Below, one piece after another: positions 63,469-64,000 of a DNA stretch of 64,000 nt; position 1 is the first letter of the stretch; every line of letters starts with the position of its first letter. Below the pieces are notes generated by a model. It had not been told where the DNA came from, searched no databases, and worked only from the letters and a program-made list of their open reading frames with translations. Origin of the DNA: JAXLYE01 sp046351595 (lineage in GTDB: Bacteria; Myxococcota_A; Polyangia; Palsa-1104; JAEUJZ01); the NCBI GenBank assembly GCA_046351595.1, contig JAXLYE010000001.1, forward strand, positions 682,001 to 746,000. The letters are read 5' to 3'. The translations under genes and the position numbers were made by a program.

Positions 63469-64000
63469 ATGTCGACTGCGAAGGACGGAAGCGAAGGCCA
63501 GACGGGCGCTGCCCCCGATCAAGAAAAGCGGCAAGACACGCCGCAGGGCACGCCGCAAGACCAGCGGCAGGACACGCCGCAGGACACGCCGCAGGACGGC
63601 CGGGGCGGGCTCGTGGCGGTGGTGCTGGCGGCGGGGCTGGGCACGCGCATGCGCTCGGCGGTGATCAAGGTGCTGCACCGGCTGTGCGGGCGGCCGATGC
63701 TCGAGTATCCGCTGTCGCTGCTCGGGACGCTGGGCGTGCAGCGCACGGTGCTGGTCCTGGGGCACCAGGCCAAAGAGGTCGAGGCCGAGCTGCGCCGCCG
63801 CGGCACCTTCCCCGAGGGCGGCGTGGTGGCGCTGCAGGCCGAGCCGCGCGGCACCGCGGACGCCGTGCGCTGCGCGCTGCCGGCGCTTGCGGCGAGCGCG
63901 CCGGGCAGCCGGGTGCTGATCCTGTACGGCGACACGCCGCTGCTCACCGCCGAGCGGCTGCAGGCGCTGCGCGAGGCGTCGGCCGGGCGCAAGCTGGCGC
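63469..64000 (+). CDS. glmU: Bifunctional UDP-GlcNAc pyrophosphorylase/acetyltransferase GlmU, 5' part
   Basis: The frame opens at the ATG at 63469 and runs off the window. After an N-terminal extension of about 45 residues containing QDTP/QGTP repeats comes the nucleotidyltransferase core: VAVVLAAGLGTRMRSAVIKVLH, GRPMLEYPLSLLG, VLVLGHQAKEVEAEL, LQAEPRGTADAVRCAL and VLILYGDTPLLT. These match the uridyltransferase half of GlmU, which makes UDP-GlcNAc for peptidoglycan and lipopolysaccharide. The acetyltransferase half would lie beyond the end. The N-terminal repeat is not part of known GlmU proteins. Confidence 0.88.
   Translation, partial: MSTAKDGSEGQTGAAPDQEKRQDTPQGTPQDQRQDTPQDTPQDGRGGLVAVVLAAGLGTRMRSAVIKVLHRLCGRPMLEYPLSLLGTLGVQRTVLVLGHQAKEVEAELRRRGTFPEGGVVALQAEPRGTADAVRCALPALAASAPGSRVLILYGDTPLLTAERLQALREASAGRKLA

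Overview
The window is strongly G+C-rich on both strands. Its gene complement looks like a large-genome myxobacterium-type organism (Myxococcota, formerly Deltaproteobacteria). The pointers are many secreted proteins and lipoproteins, a TPR protein with a proline-rich linker and C-terminal membrane anchor, two paralogous von Willebrand A proteins, small cysteine-rich secreted proteins, an ExbB-ExbD-TonB operon, a Thg1-like protein and many outer-membrane barrels. The assignment is an inference from gene content. No rRNA is present.

Layout. 1-490 is the 3' end of a rightward gene. 580-3739 is a tightly overlapping leftward three-gene cassette: a HEPN-like helical protein, a ParA/MinD-type ATPase with KGGVGR in place of KGGVGK, and a second P-loop ATPase with a C-terminal winged-helix-like region. 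It is the best candidate in the window for an undescribed conflict or defence module. 3866-6593 holds divergent trxB and icd. 6594-7285 has no gene but carries a decayed tandem array with a period of about 43 bp. 7286-13473 holds a DM13 lipoprotein/outer-membrane barrel pair, a Pit phosphate transporter with its DUF47 partner, and a RimK-type ATP-grasp enzyme with an MFS permease. 13474-14216 contains a frameshifted FG-GAP relic. 14217-19303 holds a small heat-shock protein, an HTH-EIIA fusion regulator with a cation/proton antiporter, and an SDR oxidoreductase; AT-rich islands lie around these.

19684-30949 holds DNA polymerase II, a TPR membrane protein, a propeller-like lipoprotein, a STAS-like protein, a histidine-containing polytopic membrane protein, a beta-ureidopropionase-like nitrilase, a flippase, YceI, tRNA-Val(GAC), a stand-alone rpmI and an L,D-transpeptidase. 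31062-47656 holds an N-methyl amino-acid oxidase, a DUF1513 protein, a GT-C glycosyltransferase, small secreted proteins, a VWA protein, an SbcD/SbcC-like pair, an AAA+ ATPase of the contractile-injection-system type with an acidic partner, and a PHP lipoprotein. 48032-64000 holds malate synthase, a second VWA protein, ExbB-ExbD-TonB, Lgt, an outer-membrane barrel, an allantoin-degradation pair including an allantoicase/OHCU-decarboxylase fusion, CutA, a D-2-hydroxyacid dehydrogenase, a Thg1-like protein lacking expected catalytic residues, and the 5' end of glmU.

Most genes are housekeeping, transport or envelope functions. Recurrent signals outside genes are (i) TANNNT hexamers exactly six bases before start codons, suggesting leaderless mRNAs; (ii) several tandem arrays between genes; (iii) a dispersed repeat of about 75-95 bp in three copies; and (iv) hairpins between convergent genes. 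Functional calls rest on motif recognition by eye, since no search was run.
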